Source of the DNA: Torymus aiolomorphi | Lineage: Eukaryota; Arthropoda; Insecta; Hymenoptera; Torymidae | Reading direction: 5' to 3' | Length of the DNA: 64,000 nt | Assembly (NCBI GenBank): GCA_036365515.1 | Contig: CM070873.1 | Coordinates: 70,430,529 to 70,494,528 of the forward strand | Shown here: positions 11,257 through 22,229 of the stretch, piece by piece | How the letters are laid out: each line of letters begins with the position of its first letter | Position numbering within the stretch: position 1 is the stretch's first letter | Translations under genes and position numbers: made by a program | The notes under the pieces: generated by a model | Databases searched by the model: none | Seen by the model: the letters and a program-made list of their open reading frames with translations, nothing else | Told to the model about the DNA's origin: nothing

Positions 11257-12120
11257 CTCTTTATAACTCGGAAATGAATTGACTCATTTTCGTCGGAGAA
11301 AGACTATTCTCTTCGTATCGGGAAAAAAAACTCGGTACCCTGATGGATTTGAGTTTTTATTGATTTTCTTTTTTTTTATAACCAAAAAACGATTTTGAAT
11401 TTTTAGTTTTTTTGATTTTTTTATATCTTACAGCCATTATTACATATTATAATGAACTTTTCTTCAAAGGTATTTAAATTACCTATTTTTTTTTAATATT
11501 TACATTATCTTCACTCTGTCATTAGTTATTAAGGAAAATGTTTTTATATTTCATAAATTAATTTCTCAAAAAATATTTTATTTATCGACTTGAAATTTTA
11601 AAACCTTATAACACTCATTGAAGACTATATTTGATTAAAATTTCAAGAGATGATCTTCATTTGTTTTTTAGAAAAAAATTATTTTAGAAAAAATTTGCGT
11701 TTTCGTTATCACACGATAACGAGAGTAAAACTTATTTACTCGTCCTCAAAATTTTGCACAGATGTAGCTTTTATACACCTTCAGATCGAGTTCGTTATCC
11801 AAAAGAATCGATCCATTACGAAAAAAGGTATTAGAGTTTAAAAATTTTGTTTAAAAATTTTCGAATATCGATTTTTTCACAGAGTAATTTATTTATCGAC
11901 TTAAAGTTTTATCCAATTATTAAACTCATTGCAGGCTATATTTTAAAATTTAAAGTGATTATCTTTATTTGTTTTTTAGTAAAAAAAAATGTTATATAAA
12001 AAAGTAGAGTTTCCGTTGTCTTACGCTAATAAGAATAAAACTCAACTAATCGTTTTGAAATTTGGCAGAGATATAGCATACAATAATACACGTAAATAGA
12101 CATTATTAAAAAATAAATGC
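11257..12120. repeat. Dispersed AT-rich repeat, two diverged tandem copies
   Basis: The segments 11555-11830 and 11875-12090 resemble each other and the start of the window (1-260). Shared words include TTTATCGACTT, TTTTTTAGAAAAAAATTATT and AATTTTGCACAGATGTAGC. It is non-coding and its class is unknown. Confidence 0.5.
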
Positions 12121-14241
12121 TATCATTTTGAGTATGGAGAAATCAAGGAGCACGGGAGCGCTCCGAAGGCAAGTATCTGTCTAATGTAGTGTAACGGAAC
12201 CGTCTACGATGGGAAAATTTTTTTTTTTGTATATATTTTTATGCGATGAATCATGATCATAACCCTGAACCACTACTACCCTACTGACACTACTGCATCA
12301 AGGGTTGTGACCTGCACCACTCAGGGGTTTGCCTCAAGCTCTATAAAAACGATGACGCGGCGCACGCCTTAATCTCGAATTTTAAAATCTTTTAACTTTT
12401 CTTTTCTTAAAGCTATATTCCGGCTTTATATTAAACGGACTGTAAACTTTCTTTTCTTCTTGATAAAGGACAAAAACTATTTTTAAATAAAATAAAATTT
12501 GTAATTAATCATACCTACGACCACGAGCATAATAAAATATAGTATGAAATAATTTACCGAAGATTATTACTTTTCAATTATAAAATAAGTAACCCACTCT
12601 AGTAGAAATTTTAAAACAACGTTACTCGTATTTCATAGTTATATACCAATCTGAATAAGAAATTGATATTTAAATATCATAAAAATTGTAATAGTAAAAC
12701 TCTTAGTTGAATAATAAATTTCTGCATCACGATTTTTATTAAAAAATATTCTAGATTGAATTAACACAATAGTTATGAAATATGACTAACTTTCTACTAG
12801 GGTATATTCTAAATAATAGCTTAGGTATAAATTACCAAATGTAATAATTCCTTTGTATGTTCGACTGAATATTTTAGTATTTTATATATAAACTAAGTTA
12901 GCGTTTAACCATATATTGTTCGTTTGATAATACACTTTAACTAGCAACCGTTCAGGCGTGGGATAAATAGTTTACATGATATATCATTTGTAAAATAGAT
13001 TTAAGATTATAATAGTTACTTTAAGCCACACTCCTGAAGGACTATTTTCTATACCTGAGTAATAAAACTCATCCCATTATTTTTTCTTTTGTTTCTTTTT
13101 CTTACTTCTATAAAGGAAACTCACCAACCAGCAAAATAATTGGTTTATACAAAATATTCTTGTAGTAAATAAATCAACTTTTAACTAATTAATAAATAAA
13201 TAAATTAATGTTTTTTCAGTTTGAAATAACTATATTTAAGCTCGAAAATATTCCTTCAGAATGTGAAATTAGCTTTAAGGGACGCTTGCCTCGAGCGGAT
13301 GCGTAATCTTGGGGCTGTAAAACACATGGCCCATACTAAATATAGATACGACGCTTTCCCACGCAGGGACACGCTTTTCCGAGTTTTTCAAAACATGACT
13401 TATACTATACATTGAAATATTATTTTACATTATCTCTCAAACCGTTATCAATAAAATTATTTTAACAACAACCGATATTAAATATAGCAGTAAGGAAATT
13501 AGGAAAAATAATATTAATTATATATATTCTTTGTTAAATTGCAATCAACAGCTTTGTTGTTTTTGTATTAATAATACAAAGATCTAGTAACAAAAACCCA
13601 AAAATATAGCTCTATGAGTAACCATATGCATTTTATAAACGCAACCTATAACCATGTAAAGAATCTTTATTAACCAACGATAAATAATTACTATAATAGC
13701 TATTGTATTATATAAATCAACAAGTTTTGATAACAAAGCATTTAGGTTTTAGTTTATTTTAGATAATTGACTGTTATTATAAATTTATCATATATGATTT
13801 CATTGTAAATTAGATTATTAAGTTAGTAAAATTTTGTATTCCGAATAACTATCATTAAAATAGTCGTAGCATTTTCATTAAAGTTGTAATATCTTGCTAC
13901 ATAATTATTTAGTAAGATAAATAATTCAATTAATGGTAGAATATCTAGATTGTTAATTATAGGAAAAACCGAGACAAAGAAGATGTTTGTCAGCTACATC
14001 AGCCCCAAAACACATGGCTCGTCTAAAAATAGATTTTTCTCAATCTTCCTGCGCGGAGACGCATTTTCCAGCATCTTTTGGGACTCAATGTACTATAGCA
14101 TAAAAGTATTTTTTTTAGAATAACGCTAGATATCTCATTAATTACAATTAGAAAAATAATTTTTGTTTAAGATAAAAGTTGCATTACGTTAAGTAAAAAT
14201 TAAGAGATGAGAAAATCCATTATTATAATATGTTTTTATAG
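12121..14241. other. Long AT-rich non-coding stretch
   Basis: No gene found. At 12142-12172 the word AAGGAGCACGGGAGCGCTCC resembles 46724-46748. A TATA-like box (CTCTATAAAAACG) sits at about 12340, followed by a GC-rich start (GATGACGCGGCGC). Two diverged direct repeats contain AAAACACATGGCYC followed by ACGC, one at about 13317-13400 and one at about 14006-14090. This may be the left part of the repeat described next. Confidence 0.35.
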
Positions 14242-15084
14242 TAATAATAATCCATTTGTCTATTTCTACTAGATTAACTAACTAGACTTTAAGTTTAGAT
14301 GATAAACTGTTTAGAATTTGAATAATACATTTGTAATTCGTACGTTTTCTTAATAATAATTAACTATTATGACTATTTATAAGTAATTTTCATTGTTAAT
14401 GCAAGTTTTATGAAATATACACATTAGATAAAACATTTTACTGGACAATAGTTGTATTTTAACACATTGTTACTTACGAAAACTAATTAAATTTCAAATA
14501 TTTTAAATAAATAATAGAAAATCTAAGGAAAATGTATTAATTTAATAAAATAACTTAATAATATGATTGATATATTAGCTAGAATGAATAGTCTAATGTT
14601 TTTATAAAGTTTGCATAAGACATTTCATTGTTTAATGTATAATTAAGTTTATAAAATTTGTAATGCGTTTAGAACAAAATGTAATAGAATAACATATTTT
14701 ATAATTTATAAACTGCCAACATTGTATAATTTTCAGCAAGTAACAGAAAATTGATCATTTTTGACTCGAAAGAAAGAGAAGGATATATCTTTTGTCTCTC
14801 TCATCTCTCTTTCTCTGTCGCACATATATCGTTCTCTCTCGCTCCTTAAAGAAGATACGAGCCGCCGGAAAATACCCTAGAGAAGGGATAAGGGACCGCT
14901 CTCTGCCGCTCTCTGTGTCAAAACATAGGATTTTCCCCACTATCACAAAAATCGACGTTTGGAAGGGATGACGCCCCGCACCATTGGGCACCGCTTTCCC
15001 GCACCACTCGCTCCATTTAACATTATGGGTATGCAAAGCATCAACCGCCGCCGAAAAATATCATCGATGACTCGTTGACCCAAG

Positions 15085-15258
15085 ATGACGCAACTACCCG
15101 ATTCGACACCGCAGTTTTTCCAGCCGAAGAAGAGGAGGAGCAACGCATTTAAATACGCTGAACGCGCACTGCTCGCCAGTCAGTCAGATTTACAAGCCTC
15201 ACAAGCTTTGCTGACTGGTCCGGTCAGTCAGATTTACAAGCCTCACAAGCTTTGCTGA
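15085..15258 (+). CDS. Short conserved ORF in repeat copy A
   Basis: A 57-residue frame starting MTQLPDSTPQFFQPKKRRSN, with a basic KKRRS cluster that could act as a nuclear signal. It runs into the tandem array, where it ends. The same frame is present in copy B at 28654. Across the first 34 codons I count seven base differences, five silent and two conservative (Ala/Val), which hints at past constraint. It could be the 5' end of an element protein whose remainder is lost to the array. I recognise no family, and expression is unproven. Confidence 0.4.
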   Translation: MTQLPDSTPQFFQPKKRRSNAFKYAERALLASQSDLQASQALLTGPVSQIYKPHKLC

Positions 15259-15392
15259 CTGGTCCAGGGTGCAGTTCACCACAAGCCTCACAAGCTTTGC
15301 TGAACTGACGCAGTCAGATCAACACAAGCCTCACAAGCTTTGCTGACTGTACGGGCAGATCGACACAAGTCTCACAAGCTTTACGATACTGT
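15172..15392 (+). repeat. Tandem array of ~45-56 base units, copy A
   Basis: Five units sharing CAAGCCTCACAAGCTTTGCT, followed by GACTG and variants. The ends of units (CAGTCAG / CTGACTG) are complementary, so single units can form hairpins. Confidence 0.8.
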
Positions 15393-15565
15393 ACCAACTC
15401 AATTCTATTTAAAAGAGGAAAAAATAAAAAATTCAAAATATTCAAATTACTCAAAATTTTAGTTCAATTTCTTTTTACCAAATTCCAAATTACTATATTC
15501 AAAAAATTATAAAGAAAAAGGAGATTTACAAAATAAGAAAGGTAAATAAAGTCAAAAATAAAAAA

Positions 15566-16368
15566 CAAATAAATTATTGTATTATTTTGGATTGTGAATA
15601 TCCGATTGGCCTTGGTCTTACGGACTTTAATGGACAGGAGTTATTCACGATACACAAATCATTTAGTGCGAGTTTTACGAACTTGGTGCAATTTGATTTG
15701 ACAAAATAGTATAAATTTTATTTTTCTTAGAAAAATTTAGATTTCAAAGTTGAGAATATTATTAAAATTCAGGTTCAAATAAATAAATTATTGTATTATT
15801 TTGGATTGTGAATATCCGATTGGCCTTGGTCTTACGGACTTTAATGGACAGGAGTTATTCACGATACACAAATCATTTAGTGCGAGTTTTACGAACTTGG
15901 TGCAATTTGATTTGACAAAATAGTATAAATTTTATTTTTCTTAGAAAAATTTAGATTTCAAAGTTGAGAATATTATTAGAATTCAGGTTCAAATAAATAA
16001 ATTATTGTATTATTTTGGATTGTGAATATCCGATTGGCCTTGGTCTTACGGACTTTAATGGACAGGAGTTATTCACGATACACAAATCATTTACTGCGAG
16101 TTTTACGAACTTGGTGCAATTTGATTTGACAAAATAGTATAAATTTTATTTTTCTTAGAAAAATTTAGATTTCAAAGTTGAGAATATTATTAAAATTCAG
16201 GTTCAAATAAATAAATTATTGTATTATTTTGGATTGTGAATATCCGATTGGCCTTGGTCTTACGGACTTTAATGGACAGGAGTTATTCACGATACACAAA
16301 TCATTTAGTGCGAGTTTTACGAACTTGGTGCAATTTGATTTGACAAAATAGTATAAATTTTATTTCAA
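15566..16368 (+). repeat. Tandem array of four ~214-base units, copy A
   Basis: Units begin with CAAATAAATAAATTATTG at about 15566, 15776, 15990 and 16204 and contain GTGAATATCCGATTGGCC, GACAGGAGTTATTCACGATA and TTTTACGAACTTGG. The units within this array are nearly identical to one another. Confidence 0.9.
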
Positions 16369-16796
16369 GAAAGAGAGTTTCCAATATCAATTGTCATTAA
16401 AATAATAGAAAAGAAATATTAAAGAAATAAATTCTAATTTTGATAGGTTAGGGAAGGGCGAAACTGAGAATAACCTGAGATGGGAAAAATTTAGTATTAT
16501 CCAACATACAGAATTCCTGGGCTCGTGACCTTTCTCCTATCCATACAAGAGGCATGCGCAACAAAAATTGTTTTTACGAGACAAATGTGCTGCTTCTGTT
16601 GGTCCTTGTAAAACCCAAATCCTGAGTCCAAAAGAAGAAATTAATCAAACTCAGATTTTAACGACAACAGTGAATTTTGTTACTACACTCCTTTCCTTAG
16701 CTCGTCCATGGTCTATTAGCTGGCGCAGCTACGACCAAAAAGAGCACTGACTCTTAAATGAGTTAATAATCCCAGTCGTGTCATGTTTTAGGACGT

Positions 16797-16850
16797 GACA
16801 GACCCTTGGCACGGCAGTCGGACGCTCTAACCACTTACCCATAACAACAT
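16797..16850 (-). repeat. tRNA-like fragment, possible SINE head
   Basis: On the minus strand the sequence GGGTAAGTGGTTAGAGCG resembles a tRNA D-arm / Pol III A box and is followed by TCCGACTGCCGTGCC, as in an anticodon arm. No T-arm or B box follows, so it is not a functional tRNA gene. It borders the end of repeat copy A. Confidence 0.4.
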
Positions 16851-17124
16851 TAGACTACAAGTTTTTGGAACTTGTACATTAGCTATCGCTAGATGTATGG
16901 CAGATTTGAGTTAGACGCGTTGTTGAATTTCAATTAATATATGGCATTATAATTAACGTAAAGGAAAATTAGCAACTGATAATGTATTTATAAAAGTAAA
17001 AATAAATAGGAATTTATTATATCCGACCAGTTTTGTGTTGCAAAACATATTGGGTGAGATCTAGATAACCTGAAAATTAGGGACGTCGGTAAGACAGAGC
17101 AGCAGGCTGCGCGTGTTCGCCAAT
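16801..17124. other. Spacer between repeat copies A and B
   Basis: Apart from the tRNA-like fragment, nothing is recognised. It ends with GCGCGTGTTCGCC immediately before copy B begins. Confidence 0.35.
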
Positions 17125-17426
17125 AATAATAATCCATTTGTCTATTTCTACTAGATTAACTAACTAGACTTTAAGTTTAGATGATAAACTGTTTAGAATT
17201 TGAATAATACATTTGTAATTAGTACGTTTTCTTAATAATAATTAACTATTATGACTATTTATCAGTAATTTTCATTCTTAATGCAAGTTTTATGAAATAT
17301 ACACATTAGATAAAACATTTTACTGGACAATAGTTGTATTTTAACACATTGTTACTTACGAAAATTAATTAAATTTCAAATATTTTAAATAAATAATAGA
17401 AAATCTAAGGAAAATGTATTAATTTA
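17125..17426 (+). repeat. Unclassified repeat, copy B, left piece
   Basis: Nearly identical to 14242-14544. It ends with TGTATTAATTTA (17415-17426), which is repeated at 28062-28073. This 12-base target duplication flanks the Penelope-like insertion. Confidence 0.85.
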
Positions 17427-17708
17427 AAAATTGTTGTTTTGGTCAATTCTGACCAGATCCGTTGGGAGCAGGAAAGAAAATAGACTACGATGCTAAGTAG
17501 TTGCAACGTTTCGTCGACGGGTTTGTCGACCTCTTCAGGCTTTATTAAAAAAATATATAATAATATAATTAACAGAACGAGCTCACGCTAGTCTTAACTT
17601 ACGATGGTTGAAAAAATTTTAAAAAATGCGAAACGAATTACCTAAGTTATCGCACAGCGATCCGTCGAGTAATGTGAAAGTACATAGCAACATGACTTAT
17701 ATATATAT
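17427..17708 (-). other. Penelope-like element 3' non-coding tail
   Basis: This lies downstream of the Penelope-like ORF on the minus strand, separated from it by the Gypsy insertion. It has no long ORF. It holds the candidate ribozyme core at 17507-17538 and, on its right edge, an AT repeat into which the LTR element inserted. Confidence 0.7.
17507..17538 (-). ncRNA. Candidate hammerhead ribozyme core in the Penelope-like tail
   Basis: On the minus strand, CTGAAGA fits the conserved CTGANGA box and GAAACG fits the GAAA box. Between them two GTCGAC words pair perfectly as a helix II with an AAACCC loop, leaving one extra G beside it. Hammerhead motifs are known in Penelope-like elements. I could not fit clean helices I and III; a possible GTC cleavage triplet lies at 17483-17485. 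It may therefore be decayed or only hammerhead-like. Confidence 0.5.
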
Positions 17709-18986
17709 TGTAACGGGTGCAGGCAATAAAGGCGAAAGAGCCGCGTGTACCGCGCCGCGAGGTTTGAATCGCGCGCGCTTGCACGTACAGCGGCTCGCTG
17801 CGCGCCAAGCGGGACGCGCGGGAGGCGAAGCAAGAAGAAGAAGAGGACGCCGCCGTGACGCTCCGAAGGGACGCCGCGGCCATTGATGGGCAGTCTAGTC
17901 CTGTAGCGCAACAGGTGCGCACGTGTGCTCCCGCCCTATACCAGTGCCGTGCTTCGCAGTGCCCCGCCAGTGCCGCATCCCGCCCTGCAGAACAGCCCTT
18001 GCGCCTCCGATCCGCCGCCAGCCCCGCAGCGACGCATCACCGGCTGCCTCGCCGGCCGGGCCACTCCGCCACCCAGAAAGGGAGAGGAGGAGAGAGAGAA
18101 AGAGGCGGCAGCCGAGGCTCGAGGAGCCACGAGGCCCGACGCCTCGCAGCGAGAAGGCGAGAGCGCGGGAGCGTGAGAGAGAGAGAGAGAGAGGTAGACT
18201 TCGAGCGACGCGCTGGCCAGCGCTAAAGTAAGTGTGCGCTTCATTTGTACTTTTGCCGCGTAGGTTTTGCGTGCGAGCGGCCACGCGTAAGAAGTGTTAC
18301 GCGGCAATCCGACGCCGCCTGCGTAGAGGCAAGCGGCCTCGTGTGCGAGAGCGCGGCGGCCATTTTGTGGCGTCTCGCGGCGCGGTGACGCCGGCCGTGC
18401 GGCCGCCGGCTCCGCTCCGCGTAAGTCTCGGCCTGCGCGTTCGTTTTTTGTGTATGAGATGTTCGGGCTTCGCGCCCCTTAGCGCGACTCCTGTTGACGA
18501 ATAAACCTTATTTATTTTACTTTTCATTATTCGTGTCGAGTCTGTCATTTCGCGAGTAACCGTTCCCTATCCCCCGAATACCGCCCTCTACCTTTTCAGC
18601 AGCTGCAGCGCAGTCGGAGGCTTCACCTCCTAGAGGAGCAACGTCAACGGGGAAATTGTAAGTGAAAGTCGCTCAGGTTAACCTGAGCGACGTTGTACGG
18701 GAACACCGGTGAGAGTAGGTCAGGCTAGTGCATATCTAGCCGCCGATGAATTGTGCGCCGAAGTCAGCGGCAGCGGCAGAGCGCAGTGCCGGGTCTAGTA
18801 GAAGGCGGCCTAAGCTTTCTACAGCGAAAGCCGGGCGCGCTTGTTCTGAGCCGGCGCCAACGCGCTCCGGCCGGCCGACGGGTCCGTCTACAACGGCGCG
18901 CTGCTCTGGGCGTAGTAGACGCCCGTTTATCGCCTGGCGCATCCCAGAGAGGGATTAATACCCGCTTCTAAATTCACCCCGTTACA
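17709..18986 (+). repeat. 5' LTR of the Gypsy element
   Basis: Begins TGTAACGGGTGCAGG and ends CCCCGTTACA, giving short inverted termini (TGTAACGG / CCGTTACA). An AATAAA at 18500-18505 can serve as polyadenylation signal. It is very GC-rich with a GA run near 18175. It differs from the 3' LTR at roughly half a dozen places, mostly short indels, which implies a recent insertion. Confidence 0.95.
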
Positions 18987-18988
18987 AC

Positions 18989-18996
18989 TGGCGCCC
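18989..18996 (+). promoter_or_regulatory. Primer-binding site of the Gypsy element
   Basis: TGGCGCCC lies two bases after the 5' LTR. It is complementary to a tRNA 3' end GGGCGCCA, the start of the lysine-tRNA type primer site. Only the first eight bases are convincing; the bases after that diverge from the usual lysine site. Confidence 0.6.
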
Positions 18997-19997
18997 ATTA
19001 ACGTGTGCAGCACATTAGATTAGGGAACGGCGAATTTTACAGTAATCGGTTGATCGTCGAAACAGGTCGAGACGCGCGTTGCGAATAATTAATTATCACG
19101 GTAATAATTAATTATTACAAAGTGTACAGTGTGTGCAAGGGTAACCAACTGGTGGTTTCTAACCTTGCTTGGAGGAATTGACCCGGTCTGCACGTACTTA
19201 GTGAGGAACATTGCTTGTGAAGGCCGAGCATTTGTTGAAGTATTTAGCGAGGACGACAAAGAGATTAGGTAGCAATTATTTATTAATTATGTATTATATT
19301 ATTAAAATTGTTTTATATAGGTCCTAGCGTTTTATCTCTTTGTGCGTCATCACACGTGCACACCGGGGAGTAAACTACCGGATTACGCACCCAGTATTTA
19401 AATACTGGGGATTTCGTTTGGATTTTCGGATTTAGGGCTTAATTCGCGAAGACGCCTGCGCGTGGGATACCGTAAGGTGCGCGCGCAGAAAATTTGGACC
19501 CGCGCATGCGCAGAATCCGAAAATAAAAAGTGAAAAATCGCTATCGCGAATTCGGTTGCCCATCCCACGAGGAGGTGGGCATATTCACTAATTTCGGTTT
19601 TGCGCATGCGCAAAAGGTCGAAAGATCAAATTTTTGTTTTTACACGCAGAATCGTCTGCGCATGCGGCGGCGGTACGGATACACATAGTGATTTTAGTGC
19701 CGCGCATGCGCAGCGCCCGAAAATCGCGAATTTCAGTTTTGACCGGGAATCGGTTGCGCGGACGACTATTACGCTTGCGCAATACGCCAAAAGCGACATA
19801 ACCTCCAGGCAAGTGAGTAAAAACGAGTTAACCTCGGTATAGCGTAAAGACCAAACCACCAGTTGGGGAAGATCGTTACTTCCTGAGCCAGTGGTAATCC
19901 AGTAGGTACCTTGTGAAGGATACCACTGACCGTGCAAAAGCATAGTAAATTGCGGGATTGAAGAGGAATCCCCTTGCACACGCACAACCAGCGAACG
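18997..19997 (+). promoter_or_regulatory. Gypsy leader with repeated GCGCATGCGC words
   Basis: A 1 kb untranslated leader. The palindrome GCGCATGCGC occurs at about 19502, 19602 and 19702, with a partial copy at 19658. It equals the consensus bound by NRF1-type factors (erect wing in flies). Placement between the 5' LTR and gag parallels the insulator position of the Drosophila gypsy element. Binding is an inference. Confidence 0.5.
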
Positions 19998-21899
19998 ATG
20001 TCATACAACATCCAGGAAGCTGTGGAGGATTGGGTGTGGTCGATCTCGCCAAGCGAGATCGATAGCCACCTGTCGGAGTTGCAATTGAGGCGACACGACT
20101 CCACATTCTTGAGAATGCACAGGCTAAGCCAGTGGGTGCTGGGTAACTACACGCCTCAAGACTTCGAGGAGCCGGAAGAGCCGGGGATGTAATCCCCGGC
20201 GGATGGCACTAAGGGAAAACCTCTTACGGAGGATCCTTTTAGAAGACGACGGCTCCTTCGTCGAAGCGTCCAGTTGGGATTTACACCCCTGGACGTAGTG
20301 CTCAAAAGCGAGCAGATATTGGAGATACTGCGTAGGACGACGGCGGAAGCCGTGTCCGACACCCAGCACTCACCACACCCAAACACCACAGCCAGTAACC
20401 GGGACACTACGCAACAACAAAAGGAGCAACGCACACAGCTACCTCTACAGCAGCAGGACAGCGAAGCAGAAGAAACTCGCGGCGACGACCAACAAGCGCA
20501 GCCAGGAGAGATGCTACGTCTCCTGGCAAAGGACGGCTCCGAGTTTTATATCCCTCGGGAAGTCGGCTCGCTATTAGCGGAATTAATAGCGAAAGTAAGG
20601 TCGCTGGAGGAGTTGGTTTTAAACCAACAGCGACACGCCGCTTCCAGCACGCACATAGCGGAACCTAGGCAAGGTCACAACGTGCAGTTTGAAGACACGT
20701 ACACCGTCACCGGCAACGATACGTGGATCGGTCCGCAATCGACACCACCGCCAGCTCGGCGTGATGGTCAGGCTGATTTACAAGGAGTAAACGCAGCCTG
20801 GGTGGGGGGTGACCGCCAAAGTTCGGAGAGAGGCTCGAGCTGGCCGACATATGGCGCGCCAGGCGCGACAGGGAACTTCTCGAGGTCGAGTATGTTCCAC
20901 TCGCGAGACATAGGCCAAATCGTGAGGAAATGGCAAATTCGATTCTCTGGGGCGAAGAGCCAGAGTATCGATGTATTCCTGGCGAGGCTGGAGGACTGTC
21001 GAGTCCTGGCAAACCTCTCCGAAGAAGAGGTGTTGTCGTCGTTGTCAGAGCTGTTCACTGACACGGCGGCCACGTGGTACCGTAATGAGAAAGAGAAATG
21101 GGCCACGTGGTAAGAGTTCGTGACTGCAGCGAAACGCTGGTACGGGACGACGAAGAGGTACCAGCAGCGGTTGATAGCAGAGGCGAACAACCGCACCCAA
21201 GGGGCGGACGAGGCCGTGAGAGATTATATCACGTGCCTCATTGCGATAGTGAGGAAGATATCGCCGCCCCCCAGCTCGGAGCAAAAGCTGGATCAGCTGC
21301 ACCGAAACCTACGGCCCCAGCTGCAAGCGATGGTTCGTAGGTCAGACTTCAGCACAGTAGAGGAGCTACTGGAGTTGGCAGTGGACGCGGAGCAAACGTT
21401 GGAGAATTCCAAGACGTTCCGACCTCCACCACCGCCAACAGCGGCGCTACTGCCGGAAATGGCGTACAAACCCCCGGCAAACACCGACGCGCCACGAAAG
21501 CCGAAAGGCGATGCCAAGGAAGGCAAAGTGGCTGCGGCGGTGGTCGAGAAGGACGCCAAGCTGGAGGGTTTGGAGGAAATGCTTCGGCGAGTGCTAAGCG
21601 AGCGTCTTTCCGACCGGCGAGGCTCCGGAGGAGAGCGCTCCGGGCGAAATACGCCCCCTGGGCCGCGCAGAGGGCGCGGTAACCAGCCATCTGGGCGTGG
21701 CGGGGCAAGGAGGCCCCCAGAACCGAGGCAGGGGGCGAAGGCGACGAGCCCACCGAACGGCTCCGCGCCCTCCACCAGCCCCGAGGGTAGCCCTCTGAAA
21801 GGACCAAGGCCGCCGCTGAGTTGCTACTCATGCGGCCTTGTCGGATATATAGCGCGCTACTGCCCTAATTGTGCGGGAAACGGGAAGGGGAGCGGGTAG
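19998..21899 (+). pseudogene. gag: Gypsy gag with two nonsense codons
   Basis: Gag forms the particle that packages the element RNA. One frame runs from ATG at 19998 (MSYNIQEAVEDW) to TAG at 21897-21899, interrupted by TAA at 20190-20192 and TAA at 21111-21113. Order: N-terminal region, a glutamine- and glutamate-rich linker, a capsid-like helical region around 20930-21360 (QIRFSGAKSQSIDVFLARLE and onward), a proline/glycine/arginine-rich stretch and one zinc knuckle. The knuckle reads CYSCGLVGYIARYC, so the expected histidine of CX2CX4HX4C is tyrosine, a further sign of decay. The last codons hold the slippery heptamer that leads into pol. Confidence 0.85.
21875..21881 (+). promoter_or_regulatory. 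-1 ribosomal frameshift site between gag and pol
   Basis: GGGAAAC lies in the gag frame exactly as G-GGA-AAC (codons 21873-75, 21876-78, 21879-81), the classic X XXY YYZ form. The pol frame is -1 to gag and is open across it (from 21869). The gag stop follows 15 bases later. A downstream stimulator was not modelled. Confidence 0.75.
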
Positions 21900-22229
21900 A
21901 GGGGATCACTACCGCCCCCCTCCCCGACGAGGTCCCCAAAACCGAAGATGTTTTGGCCGCGTGCGATAGCCGCCCTGCCGCGAAAGAGTCCGCGGTACCC
22001 TCGCCAGTTGCGAACCGAGGAGAGGCCTCGGCGAAGCAACCGACCGACGCAGAAACAAGGTGGTGGCTGCGAATTGAGGTCGGCGAGTTTAATCTCCGCG
22101 CTTTGTTGGACCCGGGAGCATCCACGACGGTGATGGGCTCCGTCGGACTCAACCAGCTACAGCGCTGGACCGGGAGTTTGTAGCGTCCGAGAAGAAAGGG
22201 GTAAGGCTAGCGGATGGAAGCCGCAGCCC
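21881..22229 (+). pseudogene. pol: Gypsy pol: protease region, frameshifted
   Basis: After the -1 shift the frame continues to 22183 and contains WWLRIEVGEFNLRALLDPGA, which fits a retroviral-type aspartic protease. The active triplet reads Asp-Pro-Gly where Asp-Thr/Ser-Gly is usual, so the catalytic core may be altered. Homology then moves to a second frame (about 22162-22222) and again to the frame of the reverse transcriptase, showing two single-base indels near 22160 and 22222. The protease matures the Gag-Pol products of such elements. Confidence 0.7.

Larger units (their letters stand above)
14242..16800 (+). repeat. Unclassified 2.5 kb repeat, copy A
   Basis: It matches copy B (17125-17426 joined to 28074-30243) along its whole length: an AT-rich left part, a CT-rich leader (14760-14850), a GC-richer block, a short conserved ORF, a ~45-base tandem array, four ~214-base tandem units, and a shared end at TTTTAGGACGTGACA. 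It has no terminal repeats that I can see and no recognisable transposition protein. Copy A is uninterrupted at the point where copy B received an insertion (TGTATTAATTTA, 14533-14544). Possible explanations are a non-autonomous element or a segmental duplication. Confidence 0.7.

Noticed and set aside
17895..18284. Open frames on both strands within the Gypsy LTRs
   Set aside because: GC-rich LTR sequence is open in several frames by chance; the same frames recur in both LTRs and LTRs are non-coding.
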